The position numbers and the translations under genes were made by a program. A stretch of DNA of 64,000 nucleotides from Ascarosepion bandense (Eukaryota; Mollusca; Cephalopoda; Sepiida; Sepiidae): contig JBBBDQ010001293.1 in NCBI GenBank assembly GCA_037127315.1, positions 1,224,501 through 1,288,500 on the forward strand, in the 5' to 3' direction. Below the pieces are notes generated by a model, which was given only the letters and a program-made list of their open reading frames with translations, was not told the DNA's origin and ran no database searches. Below, one piece after another: positions 34,051-44,840 of this stretch (position 1 is its first letter; every line of letters begins with the position of its first letter).

Positions 34051-36480
34051 TTCACCTTCTTCACATTTATATGATACAGAATAATCCTTATAGAATTGTA
34101 TTGACTGACGTCGCCTTACAATTCTTCACATTTATATGTTACAGAATAGTTCGAATAGAATTTCCATTTGTTGTATTGCCTTATACTTCTTTACGTTTAT
34201 ATGATATTGAATAGTCCTTATAGAATGACTGGTTTCACCTTACTTTTTTAGGTTTATCGGATTATACTCTTTCTAGAATTAAATAACTGGTTTTGCCTTA
34301 CGATCTTCCCATTTATTTGATTACAAATAATCCATTTAAAATAACTGGTTTCGCCTTACCTTTTTTGGTTTATCGGATTCGGAGTAGTCTTTCTACAATT
34401 AATTAACTGGTTTTGCCTTACGATCTTCCCATTTATTGGATTACAAATAATTCTTTAAAAATGTCCATAACTGGTTTCGTCTTACCTTTTTTAGGTTTAT
34501 GGCATTCGGAGTAGTCTTTCTAGAATTAATTAACTGGTTTTGGTTTATCATCGTCCTATGTATTGGATTAAAAATAATCATTTTACAATGTCCATAACTG
34601 GTTTCGCCTTACCTTTTTTAGTTTTATCGGATTCCGAATGGTTTTTTTCTAGGAATAAATAACTGGTTTTGCCTTGCCATCTTCCCATTTATTGGATTAC
34701 AAATAATCATTTTAGAATGTCCATAACTGGTTTTCGCCTTACCTTTTTTAGTTTTATCGGATTCCGAATGGTTTTTCTAGGAATAAATAACTGGTTTTGC
34801 CTTGCCATCTTCCCATTTATTGGATTACAAATTATCATTTAGAATGTCCATAACTGGTTTCGCCTTACCTTTTTTAGTTTTATCGGATTCCGAATGGTTT
34901 TTTCTGGGAATAAATAACTGGTTTTGCCTTGCCATCTTCCCATTTATTGGATTACAAATAATCATTAGAATGTCCATAACTGGTTTCGCCTTACCTTTTT
35001 TAGTTTTATCGGATTCCGAATGGTTTTTCTGGGAATAAATAACTGGTTTTGCCATGCCATCTTCCCATTTATTGGATTACAAATTATCATTTTAGAATGT
35101 CCATAACTGGTTTCGCCTTACCTTTTTTAGTTTTATCGGATTCCGAATGGTTTTTCTAGGAATAAATAACTGGTTTTGCCTTGCCATCTTCCCATTTGTT
35201 GGATTACAAATAATCATTTTAGAATGTCCATAACTGGTTTTAACCTTACCTTTTTTAGTTTTATCGGATTCCGAATGGTTTTCACAAAGGAATAAATAAC
35301 TGGTTTTGCCTTGCCATCTTCCCATTTTATTGGATTACAAATTATCATTTTAGAATGTCCATAACTGGTTTCGCCTTACCTTTTTTTAGTTTTATCGGAT
35401 TCCGAATGGTTTTTCTAGGAATAAATAACTGGTTTTGCCTTGCCATCTTCCCATTTTATTGGATTACAAATAATCATTTTAGAATGTCCATAACTGGTTT
35501 CGCCTTACCTTTTTTAGTTTTATCGGATTCCGAATGGTTTTCAAGGAATAAATAACTGGTTTTGCCATGCCATCTTCCCATTTATTGGATTACAAATTAT
35601 CATTTTAGAATGTCCATAACTGGTTTCGCCTTACTGCTTTTAGTTTTATCGGATTCCGAATGGTTTTCTAGGAGAGGAATAAATAACTGGTTTTGCCTTT
35701 TGTCTTCCCATTTAGTAGTTACAAATAATCATTTTAGAATGTCCATAACTGGTTTCGCCTTACCTTTTTTTAGTTTTATCGGATTCCGAATGGTTTTTCT
35801 AGGAATAAATAACTGGTTTTGCCTTGCCATCTTCCCATTTATTGGATTACAAATTGTGTTTAGAATGTCCATAACTGGTTTCGCCTTACCTTTTTTAGTT
35901 TTATCGGATTCCGAATGGTTTTTCTAGGAATAAATAACTGGTTTTGCCTTGCCATCTTCCCATTTATTGGATTACAAATAATCATTTTGAAGTATATATG
36001 GTTTTTCGCCTTACCTTTTTAGTTTTATCGGATTCCGAATGGTTTTTCTAGGAATAAATAACTGGTTTTGCCATCTTCCCATTTATTGGATTACAAATTG
36101 TATTTAGAATGTCCATAACTGGTTTCGCCTTACCTTTTTTTAGTTTTATCGGATTCCGAATGGTTTTTCTAGGAATAAATAACTGGTTTTGCTTGCCATC
36201 TTCCCATTTCTTGGATTACAAATAATCATTTTACAATGTCCATAACTGGTTTCGCCTTACCTTTTTTAGTTTTATCGGATTCGGAATAGTTTTTCTAGAA
36301 TTAAATAACTGGTTTTGGCTCAACATCTCATTTATTGGATTAAAAATAATCATTTTAGAATTTCCATAACTAGTTTCGCCTATACCTTTTTCACATTTTA
36401 TAAAAGTTCGGAACAGGCCTTCTTGAATTATCATGATTGATTTCGCCTTTCATGTTCCACATTTATAGAATTTAGAATAG
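34051..36480. repeat. Tandem array with dimeric higher-order unit of about 128 bp
   Basis: Two related ~64-bp half-units alternate: 'taactggttttgccttgcc' then 'cccatttattggattac', and 'taactggtttcgccttacc' then 'tatcggattccgaatgg'. About 14 dimers with 'ggattccgaatgg' near 34629, 34757, 34887, 35009, 35137, 35268, 35398, 35528, 35652, 35780, 35909, 36028 and 36153. Edge units (34051-34560, 36280-36480) are more diverged. Short open frames repeated on both strands are by-products. Confidence 0.95.
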
Positions 36481-36978
36481 GTCTTTCTGAATTGTCATGA
36501 CTGTTTTTTCTTTCCTAGATACCTCAAATTATTCTGTTATTTAATCTCTTACTAATAAATGGAAGTATTTATGCATTTCCTGTGCAGATTTCACGTGTCA
36601 GTGCCAATCTTTGTGCTATCCACATATCTTCATTGATATTAATACCCAGATATAACAAATACTTCCGTGTTAATCAAATATTCGTTTCATCGAATTTTTC
36701 ATTAACTTCGTACGATAACACTAGGCCGTTAACAAGGGAGAAAATGACAAATGGATAAGTAAAAACATCGATAGTGTCATGCCAGATCAATGTATTGATT
36801 GAAGGCTTTAATAGATGGATAAACCGACATACTGGTAAGTCGACATAGATTCAGATGTTCCGCGCGAAGAATAACAGCGATATATTTTGCCGGCGATACG
36901 TCGACGTCTGCCAGAAATAGACGCCTATGCAATATTTCATGTTCCCTCATCGGACCCAGTGTCTTTGTGAGATATGGC
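36481..36978. other. No recognised feature
   Basis: Unassigned sequence between the tandem array and the LINE-A tail. Confidence 0.4.
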
Positions 36979-38105
36979 TTCTCTTCTTCTTCTTCTTCTT
37001 CTTCTTCTATGTGCCCTGTCCCTTCAGGACGTGGGCGATCATGGATCTCCACGTCTCCCTATCCCTTGCGGCTCTTAGTATGTTTGCTCCTGTTGCTCCT
37101 GGCAACCCCCGTTCCGTCATCCACCTGATCAGACCCTGCAAATATGTTATCCGCTTCCTTCCTCTGTCTCTCCTTCCTTCTATCTGGCCAGTCAGTATCA
37201 GGTTCTCCAGGCTCTCCTTCCTCATTGCATGTCCCAGGAACTTCAGTTGTCTCTTCCTGATGCTCAGCATCAATTTCCTTTTTGTTGCCATTCTTTCTAA
37301 CACTTCGTCGTTGCTTGTATGCTCAGTCCACGATATCCGTAGCATCCTTCTGTAGAACCACATTTCGGCCGCTTCCAGTTTTGTCCTCATTTTCGATGAT
37401 ATTGTCCAGCATTCACTGCCGTATTGAAGAACTGACATCACGTAGCAGTCTAGCACTCTTTTCTTTGTTTCTATTGAGATCTTCCTGTGTGTTAGTATTT
37501 TGCTCATCTTCTGGAACGCGTCCTTTGCCATGCCAATTCGCCTTCGAATCTCCGTGTCGCACTTTCCATCTCCTGTTAGAACACTTCCTAGGTACTTAAA
37601 TTCTATTACTTGTTTGATTCTGTTATCCCCCACCTGTATTTGGCATTTTGGGTTGTATCTTTTGCTGGTGACCATGCACTCAGTTTTCTTAAAGTTTATT
37701 TGTAGTCCCTTCTTGTCACTCTCCACTGCTACTTTCTGTATGAGATCTTGCAGTTTCCTTTCCGTGTCCGCAATCAGTACTGTATCGTCCGCGTATCTTA
37801 TGATGTTCAGGTTGTGGCCTCCAATAACAAATCCTCGTGTGTCATCTAGGGTCCTCAAAATATTCTCGCTGCATAGGTTGAACAAATCCGGTGAAAAGAC
37901 ACATCCTTGTCTTACGCCTTTTTCTATCTTTGTGTATCTACTGAGGTCGTTACCTGTCCGTATGTAGGCCGTTTGCTGCCAGTAGAGATTCTTGATTATT
38001 CTTATGTCTTTGCCGAAAATGTCGAGGTTGCCTAGCATTTCCATCAATTCTTTGTGTCGTATTTTGTCGAATGCTTTCGCGTAATCAATGAAGCATCTCA
38101 CGTGC
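36979..38105 (-). CDS. LINE-A (RTE-like) reverse transcriptase, 5'-truncated, 364 codons
   Basis: Frame 38101-37007 on the minus strand is open for 364 codons, the longest credible coding region here. It encodes the RT domain from the middle: [16 protein letters not shown] (catalytic FxxY/D region), [35 protein letters not shown] (YADD catalytic pair), [11 protein letters not shown] and [20 protein letters not shown]. The C-terminal part has [28 protein letters not shown] and [16 protein letters not shown]. The apurinic endonuclease and first RT motifs are missing (5' truncation near 38105), so it cannot retrotranspose. The product would act in target-primed reverse transcription. After the stop comes a (GAA)n tail (TTC at 36979-37007). 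The intact frame implies recent insertion. RTE-like is inferred from motifs; a related clade is possible. Confidence 0.92.
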
Positions 38106-38329
38106 GGTTATTTTGAGCAGATACTCACTGTCAATATGTAACAAGATTTTGACGCTGGAAAAAACATTGGGGGGTTTGTTTGAGATCAAGTTAGTAAACA
38201 GGATGCTTTCTAAATTGCTATATCTTTTTTCTCCATTCACTGCCAGACATGGCTGGTGCGTATTACAACCTAACCACCCGATCAGTAGAGTCTTAGCCTG
38301 ATTAGGGGCCCAAGGTAGAATTTTGCGAC

Positions 38330-38615
38330 TTCACTATTCATGGATATCGGCTTGGAGGGCGAAATCAAAGAATTCAAGTTGAACTCGTTGCATTAACTTA
38401 CGCGCAAATACATTTGGAAAAAGTATTAATCCGTCGCTTCTCCCTAGTGCTATGGGTTAAATAAAAGGAAAGATTTGGTTCTATAGTCTTGGTTGCGCAA
38501 CCAGTCTACCACAGAAAGTAATGGCAACTTACTGCAGGAAAACCTTCTATTCAGTCATGTCTCATTCTAGACATGATCGCACAACTGTGTATAGCATATG
38601 TCACTTAATAAACTC
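38330..38615 (+). mobile_element. S1 SINE, decayed head
   Basis: 'catggatatcggcttggagg' onward, body 'tatgggttaaataaaagg', tail 'gacatgatcgcacaactgtg'. Confidence 0.8.
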
Positions 38616-38909
38616 AGGGCTGAATTGCATCATCATCATAATCAGTCACAGGTGGGGTTGTATGGCTGCTTCACATCTGACTACTTCACTAGTTACTTCC
38701 ACATATCTGCATTGAAAATTAGATACGTATGTATTAATGCATAGTGTGTCTTTGGCATATAGACCTGATACTATACTTCTCCAGATCAGACCATAGACAA
38801 TGTCTTTCAACTTTACTATCAGTAGACTGTAATTTCTTAGCTGCTAAAATCAATCTACGAAGTTTTCTGCCCAATGAAATCACGTCATCACCATTTTGAA
38901 TATATAATA

Positions 38910-39058
38910 CTAGCAGTATAGCCAGGCGTTGCTCGGGTGTAATGGAAGCTTTAAAACTAATCCATGGTCCTGGAGCTCATACACTTTGGACGTTGGCACG
39001 AAAGACTAAAAAGCAATAATTGCTTCCAGTTAAAGCGAAACCGTAGACTAATGACGAA
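38910..39058 (+). repeat. Dispersed repeat X, 3'-truncated copy
   Basis: Starts at the family 5' end ('ctagcagtatagccaggcgt') but stops after about 150 bp, near 'gaaaccgtagacta'. Confidence 0.8.
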
Positions 39059-39228
39059 GTAAAATCTTGAAATAGAAATTTCCGTGTAGGAACGTAAATT
39101 ATATTATTTTAAAATAAAAATCAAATTTAATTATATTATGCCGTACAATTTTTTTTTGTATTGAGCACGTTTTTAAAAAAGTAAATGCCGGAGTACACGG
39201 AATTCTAAAATTGTTGGTTCACTTCATC

Positions 39229-39274
<46 letters not shown>

Positions 39275-39275
39275 A
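39059..39275. other. AT-rich spacer with (AT)n
   Basis: A pure AT run at 39232-39268 lies at the 3' side of the neighbouring retroelement. Confidence 0.7.
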
Positions 39276-39900
39276 TGAAGTTTTAGAACATGTACATAAT
39301 TTTTTCTATATATGTCCTCTACAATCATATGGCTGTTTCGACGTTGGGCACCCAACGTCTCATCATGAGGAATGAGCCCATTCCTCCTTTTGGGTCTAAA
39401 AATCTGCTTAGAATATCTAAAATGTAAATTCCCACAAGATCTGCCACCTGGGATGAATCGTATGCTCCCACAGGGAAGTCAAAAGCCTCCCCCGGCCCCT
39501 TTGTCCATGTGGAATCATCAAAGGAGAGAATGGATTTTCTGGCCTAAAAGATAATTTCGTAGTCCCTATCCGAAATGTTCACCTAATTTTTAGCAAATCT
39601 TAAACAACTCTCAAGAAGGTCCCTTGCTATAGAGGAATAGAAATCGACAATATCGAATTTAAGGAAGGTGGATTTAGATTTGTTTTTGATGTTGTTAAAC
39701 CAGTATATCGTATCTGAAGAACTTTTCCAAAGGTTTGGTTGTAGATTCAATAGTAGCTTCTCTATTAGATTTTTTAGAATTTCCCTGGAAATTATGCCTA
39801 AGTGACTTTTTGTAGGATTAATTAGCGTGGATTTGTAATTTGTTTTGGAAATTTGGTTTGTTGTCCTTAACTAAAGAAGCTTACGTTTTATTTAAGGACC
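39276..39900 (-). pseudogene. Reverse transcriptase remnant, probably Penelope-like, with terminal hammerhead
   Basis: Minus-strand translation reads NYKSTLINPTKSHLGIISRE, LLNLQPNLWKS, SSDTIYWFNNIKNKSKSTFL, KFDIVDFYSSIARDLLESCL (FDIVxFYPSI-type RT motif with the first catalytic Asp), RKSILSFDDSTWTKGPGEAF and DFPVGAYDSSQVADLVGIYI, with two stops. This matches a widespread animal RT family (memory of motifs: FDIVEFYPSI, CELVGLYLL). The second catalytic motif is missing because coding sequence runs into a 3' end carrying a hammerhead motif. Assignment to Penelope-like elements rests on that hammerhead, known for that group. Confidence 0.75.
39315..39371 (-). ncRNA. Hammerhead ribozyme motif at retroelement end, one core change
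   Basis: Minus-strand order: stem I UCCUC (39371-39367); AUGAUGAG (39366-39359; C3 is A); stem II ACGUUGGG/CCCAACGU with loop UG, eight perfect pairs; CGAAA (39340-39336); stem III ACAG/UUGU-type pairing (A-U, C-G, A-U, G-U); cleavage triplet GUA (39322-39320); stem I GAGGA (39319-39315), five perfect pairs. C3 is catalytic, so this copy is probably inactive. Confidence 0.82.
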
Positions 39901-39995
39901 ACAAATCAGCAGTATTATCCATCATGATCTGGCAGGTCGGCTTCAGTCACTTTACGACCACCATAAAGTTGACTCCCTATGTCTTTTCTATAAAT
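39901..39995. other. Short spacer before repeat X
   Basis: Contains the left 'ataaat' (39990-39995), which recurs after the X copy. Confidence 0.6.
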
Positions 39996-39997
39996 GA

Positions 39998-40450
39998 CTA
40001 GCAGTATAGCCCGGTGTTTCTCGGGTGTAATGAAAGATTTAAAACTAATCCATGGTCCTGGAGACTCTTAACTCTTTGGACGTTGGCACGAAAGAGTAAA
40101 AAGCAATAGTTGTTTCCAGTTAAAGCAAAACCGTAGACTGAAGAAAAATGAATGGATTCAAGTCAAATTTTGATTTCCTGGTATCGATATCAAATTGTCT
40201 GCACTATTGTAAGAACTGCAACCTTGAAACTTCTGGATATCGTTTGTTATGACTTTGTCTATGAGCGTATCAAATTTGATTAAAATTGGACCATTCCTTC
40301 TATAACCCGATTTTTTCGATTATCGATTTTTGATATTCATCGGAGATACCTCGACACAAAACCTAGCTAAGAACACTCACAGACGCATATAGTACAACTG
40401 TGTATATTTTCAAGAAAATCAGTTCAGCCGTTTCGGAGTCTATACGTAAC

Positions 40451-40509
<59 letters not shown>

Positions 40510-40532
40510 GTTTCATTTATAAATAAGTTTAG
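39998..40532 (+). repeat. Dispersed repeat X, internally deleted, with flanking duplication
   Basis: Begins 'ctagcagtatagcccggtgt', ends 'taaataagtttag'. 'ataaat' lies on both sides (39990-39995, 40533-40538), a possible target-site duplication. About 150 bp of the middle is missing. Contains (CA)n at 40452-40506. Confidence 0.85.
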
Positions 40533-40726
40533 ATAAATTCATGGTATTTTTCGGGTGAGCTCTTTGCTCTGGTACCTATATTTTTAAGGCTCCGGTGAGA
40601 CTCGAACATGCCTCCCAATTTCTAAAGTGTCTTACTTCACAGGACAGCTATCTAACAAATTTGGCTGTTTTAAAATGGGCTTCTCGCAGATAAGGGCTGT
40701 GACATAAACCGTGGCTTCAGGCTTTT

Positions 40727-41030
40727 TTTTTAAAATCATATCACCCCCAGCAAGGCGATAACGCCACTGGTGCGCAGGGGGCTACGTAAGAGTAGAAAGA
40801 TTGGAAAAGAGAAAGCCGGAAACCACATCCTAACTAGGAAACAACGGCTGAGCCTCTTCACCTGTTCAATAGACGTGGGTGGAGTGTGAGCCGGGTGATG
40901 GTTTAGTCTATCTACTCCAATTGAAAAAAAAAGAAAAATGAAAAGATTGGAAAAGAGAAAACCGGAAACCGCATCCTAACCAGGAAACAAGGGATGACCC
41001 TCTTCACCTGTTTAATAGACGTTTATTCTG
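40727..41030 (-). mobile_element. J short element, dimeric copy
   Basis: In sense (minus): a first unit without tail, a T-rich linker, then a second unit ending in the LINE-B tail (complement of 'cccccagcaaggcgataacg'). The same dimer layout occurs at 46246-46570. Confidence 0.8.
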
Positions 41031-41419
41031 ATAAGGATATGGGAAATTACATGATAAGCAAAAGAGATTAAGATGAAAGATAATTAATTTAACATATTCA
41101 AATAATTTTATTTAATTTCAAAATTATCTTTGTAGATTAATATTTTAAAGGTAAGAGTTAAATATAATAATTTAATTTACTTCAATATTTTAATCATAAC
41201 GTAATTATTATAAACTATGTTGCCATTTTCATAATTATATAAAAAATAATTATATTCATATTAAATGTTTGCATGTTTTAATAATTACGCTATACAACAG
41301 TTTTAATTTTACTTAATAATTTTATTTAATTTACTAATTTAATTTACGTTAACATAATAGACATTCATTGTCTGTTATATTTAAGAATATATGTTTAGAA
41401 AATTATCTGCTGCCTCGAT

Positions 41420-41433
<14 letters not shown>
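41031..41433. other. AT-rich stretch
   Basis: Strongly AT-rich; no feature recognised. Confidence 0.5.
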
Positions 41434-41489
<56 letters not shown>

Positions 41490-41865
41490 TAGCGGCCATA
41501 ATTAATAGGCCACCCCAGTTTTTAAAAAACGTGATGTATTTTATACTATTTTGGGTATTTATTGCCAAGTGGATAATTCTAAATAAAAATAGAATGGTTC
41601 TTTCGCTATTATTACTTTGCAAAATTTTACAAGGCAGCCAGGAAACCTTTGCTTCGGCCAGGCAATAAGAAAAAGAGACTAGCATGGAGAAGAGATCACA
41701 AAATTAGACATCAGAACAGTTCATTTAATGTCCATTCAATTGTGCAGTATTAAAAAAAGAACCATTCTATTTTCATTTAGAATTATCCACTTGGCAATGA
41801 ATACTAAAAATAGTATGAAATACATCATCTTTTTAAAAAACTGTGGTGGCCTAATAATTATGGCC

Positions 41866-41914
<49 letters not shown>
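41434..41914. mobile_element. Collapsed Tc1-type transposon with ~120-bp inverted ends, flanked by TA repeats
   Basis: Left end 41489-41612 ('gcggccataattaataggcc' onward) and right end 41750-41870 are inverted copies, roughly 85-90% identical. The ~137 bp between them encodes KFYKAARKPLLRPGNKKKRL and AWRRDH on the plus strand. That resembles the KKPLLxxxxxxARLxWAxxH segment of Tc1 transposases, between the HTH and catalytic regions. The rest of the transposase is deleted. Both sides are (TA)n (41434-41487 and 41868-41914), fitting TA target choice. Confidence 0.82.
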
Positions 41915-41918
<4 letters not shown>

Positions 41919-41992
41919 TGGGGGTGCATTGCTGCTAATTTGTTTTAATGTATTACATATAATTTCACAATTAAAATCGATTATATCATAGG

Positions 41993-42105
41993 GTATAGAC
42001 CTCAGTTTCGGAGTTTACTATTCGCTGGGTCTCTAACACGTGTTACCTGCCCGGGTCAGAGCAGAACTGAGACCATCAACAACAATTAAGAGGCGGTTCC
42101 ACGAA
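41993..42105 (+). repeat. Dispersed repeat Z, 3' part
   Basis: 'cctgcccgggtcagagcag' and 'caacaattaagaggcggttc' match the Z 3' region. The Z 5' part ('catggcatatcaacacc') lies further right at 42441-42480, so order is reversed here: 3' part, purine tract, 5' part. Confidence 0.65.
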
Positions 42106-42628
42106 AGAATAAAGGAAAGAGAAAATGAAAAAAGACAATGAAATAAAATAGAAAGCAAAGGAAAAGAAAGAAAACAAGAAGGAAGAAGAAAATAAAAAAA
42201 GGAAGAAAACAAAACAGAAAAAGTAGAAAGGTAAATGATACATGAAAAATTACAAAAGAAACAAATCAGACGAAGAAAACAGAAGTAAAGAGAGCAGGTG
42301 GGGGGAGATTAAAAAGAATAACAAATTCAATAAAAAAAGATATATCTTAATATAAAAGTAACAAAGAAAGACATAGAAAAAAACATAAAAATTAAAAATT
42401 AAAAGAAACTGTAAGTAAGCAATAAAAAGGTTGGTTGTTTCATGGCATATCAACACCTTGGTGGGTCATTTACTGCCAACTAAATTTTTTTATTTATTTA
42501 TTGCTGGTAATACCTTTTTCTTTCAACAATTTATTGTTTTTATATAAGTTTTGTGTCTAGTAAAACTTTTTCTTTTCGAGCATCAAGATTCATTGGAATT
42601 TGTTTTTAAGGGAAGGTCCCCAAGTCCT

Positions 42629-42915
42629 AGCTGTTATTTAACCCATAACTGGATGAAAAGGACGGATTAATACCTTTCCCAAGGGTACTAGTGCTTAAGT
42701 GAATGCAGGGTATTCAACCGGAATTCGAACTCGACTCACCGATTTCTCTTTCCGAGCCGATATCCACTGCACCACAACGCATATCCGTCACTAAACGCTT
42801 ACAGCACCTGGCATTCTCAAGCGGCCACCCATCTAAGTACTGACCAGGTTCAACGTTGCTTAACTTCGGTGATCGAGCGAGAACCGGTGTATTCAACGTG
42901 ATATGGCCGTAAGCC
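42629..42915 (-). mobile_element. S4 5S-tRNA chimeric SINE, best copy
   Basis: Minus order: full-length 5S rRNA-like unit (42915-42797), a 17-base spacer, an S1-type tRNA head 'gcgttgtggtgcagtggata', B-box-like 'gagttcgaattcc', then the S1 body to 'gggttaaataacag'. The S1 tail is absent. The order 5S then tRNA is that of chimeric SINEs such as AmnSINE1 (established knowledge). Confidence 0.88.
42797..42915 (-). rRNA. 5S rRNA-like sequence (119 nt) forming the head of S4
   Basis: Begins 'ggcttacggccatatcacg', includes 'accggttctcgctcgatcac', 'gaagttaagcaacgttgaac', 'agtacttagatgggtggccg' and ends 'ccaggtgctgtaagc'. It is close to full animal 5S length and keeps the internal control region (A-box and C-box areas). 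Because SINE sequence follows directly, it is more likely a retroposed head than a working 5S gene. Confidence 0.85.
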
Positions 42916-43790
42916 ACCAATAAAAAGGAAAAATACGTTGGAAAAAGGAGAAACGACTAGAAATAAGAAAAGCAACATAAAAAAATGAGATAAAATGCAA
43001 TAAAGAAAAAATAATAAGGAAGGACAGAAATGAAACAATAATTATGAAAGGAAAAAAGTGAACATAAAGAAAAAGAATGAATGAATATCAGAAAAAAATA
43101 GAGAAAAGATGTCATGAGGAGAAAAATCAAATAAAGAAAATTAAAGAGCAAGATGTAATAAAGGTCCAAAAAAACCGAGAAAAGGCGCCATGGAGAAAAA
43201 TTAAGAGCAAAAGGAATGAACGTTAGAAAAAACAGAAAACACATGAAAAGAAAAATTTAATCACGAAGAATAAAAAAAGAAAGAATTGAAAGTCAGTAGC
43301 AAACCAAAAAGATAGAATGAAAAGAAAAATCAAGACCAAGGAGGAATTAACACATCACGAAGATATCTCCCAATAACGAAAATTAAATTCAAAACGTAAT
43401 GAGTCCGGAAAAAGTAAAGATGAATAAAGAAAAAGAAAATGAAAGAAAAAAATGAAAATCCGAAAAATGAGAAAAGACGCCATGAAGAGAAAATTAAATG
43501 ATTAAAAATAATGAGGAAGAATGAATAACGGTCAATAAGAAAAATGAACTCATGAAAAATAAAGAGAAAGAATGAAAGAAGGAAAAAAAGGAATGAAACA
43601 GAAGAAAAAAGAGGAAATATGTTTAACAAGAGAATAATAATTAGGAATGTTAAATGTCTAAAAATAAAGATAATGAGAAAAAAAGAACGAACTCCTGGAA
43701 AAAAAAAAGAGAACAGACGTTAAGAATAAAAAAAACATAATTGCGTATGAAAGAAATAAAGAAAGATGGCAAAATTAAAAGAGAAAGAAT

Positions 43791-44335
43791 AGCAGTAAAC
43801 ATTTTTATATTTCTCCATTTTCCTATCTTACTACGACTGTTATTGTTACCACCAGTATTTCATGGGACTTCCACTTTACTCTCCGACTGTCCCAGGTGAG
43901 TGCTTCTTCAATTATTTAAAAACTGTTTAATCAGGAAACTTGCTTAAAGATCTCACTAATTGCCAACTCTAGATGACGCGACCGGTTATTTGTAACGGTT
44001 TCTTGGCAGTTGAATCTAAAGTCGTGTTATTTTCTTTAAAAGTGTTGAATAGCGAGACGAGCATGTCGACTGGAGATTTTACATTCTTTAGGATGAAAAA
44101 CTTTATTATTCTCCGGGACGGTGTTACAGAAGATACAGGAAATGTTACATGAATGTTACAGTTATCTAGTGGTCGTGAGTTCAATCGCTGGATCAGGTAA
44201 TACTATTAGTCCCGCTTGAACGAACAACTCCTAACACTAGATGGACAAAACTAAAAATATCTTGCTATTTTCCTTAAAATTGAGTTTAACCAAATTGAAA
44301 TAGTTTAACGAATCCAGACCAGTACGTCATATCTT
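43791..44335. other. No recognised feature
   Basis: Mixed sequence. The 71-codon minus frame is not supported. Confidence 0.4.
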
Positions 44336-44836
44336 CTTCTTCTTCTTCTTCTTCTTCTTCTTCTTCTTCTTCTTCTTCTTCTTCTTCTTCCGTGTGCCAT
44401 ATCTCTTCAGGACGTAAGCGATCATGGCATTCCACGTCTCCAAATACCTGGTGGCGCTTAGCACTCTTTCTCCTGTTACCCCACCCAAACTCCACTGTCA
44501 TGCACTTGCTCAGGCCCGTCAATTATGTTACCCACTGCTTCTCCCTATCTCTCTATCCCTTTATCTGACCTGTGAGTATCAGATTCTCCAAGCCTCCTTC
44601 CTCGTTACATGTCCCATGGACTTTAGTTTTCTTTTCCTGATGCTCAATATTAATTTCCTTTTCGTTTCCATCCTTTCCAAAATCTCATCATTGCTCACAT
44701 TCCCGGTCCATGATATCCTTAGCATCCTTCTGTAGAACCACATTTCAGTTGATTCAAGTTTTTTCTTCATCTTTTATGATATTGTCCAGCATTCACTGCA
44801 ATATTGAAGAACAGACATCACATGCGTTCTTTGCCA
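44336..44836 (-). pseudogene. LINE-A (RTE-like) fragment with GAA tail
   Basis: (TTC)n 44335-44390 is the complement of the GAA tail. The body encodes in minus frames [40 protein letters not shown] and KSMGHVTRKEAW, and is broken elsewhere. Older than the 37 kb and 58 kb copies. Confidence 0.88.
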
Positions 44837-44840
44837 TGCC

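Larger units (their letters stand above)
42106..43790. repeat. Purine-rich GAAA-type tract with embedded elements
   Basis: The plus strand is mostly A and G over 42106-42420 and 42920-43790. A Z 5' fragment (42441-42480) and an S4 SINE (42629-42915) sit between the halves. Minus-strand F/L/S-rich frames are spurious. Confidence 0.88.

Noticed and set aside
34802..35927. Repeated frames (e.g. MSITGFALPF...) on both strands of the tandem array
   Set aside because: They follow from the 128-bp unit, are broken by stops and indels between units, and both strands look equally open.
37282..37967. Plus-strand frames of 105-155 codons over LINE-A
   Set aside because: Antisense shadows of the LINE-A ORF; the same shadows occur at 15035-15352 and 58215-58529.
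42797..42915. Functional 5S rRNA gene
   Set aside because: Near full length, but it is joined directly to a tRNA-like SINE body and lacks a terminal T-run after the 5S part; better explained as the S4 head.
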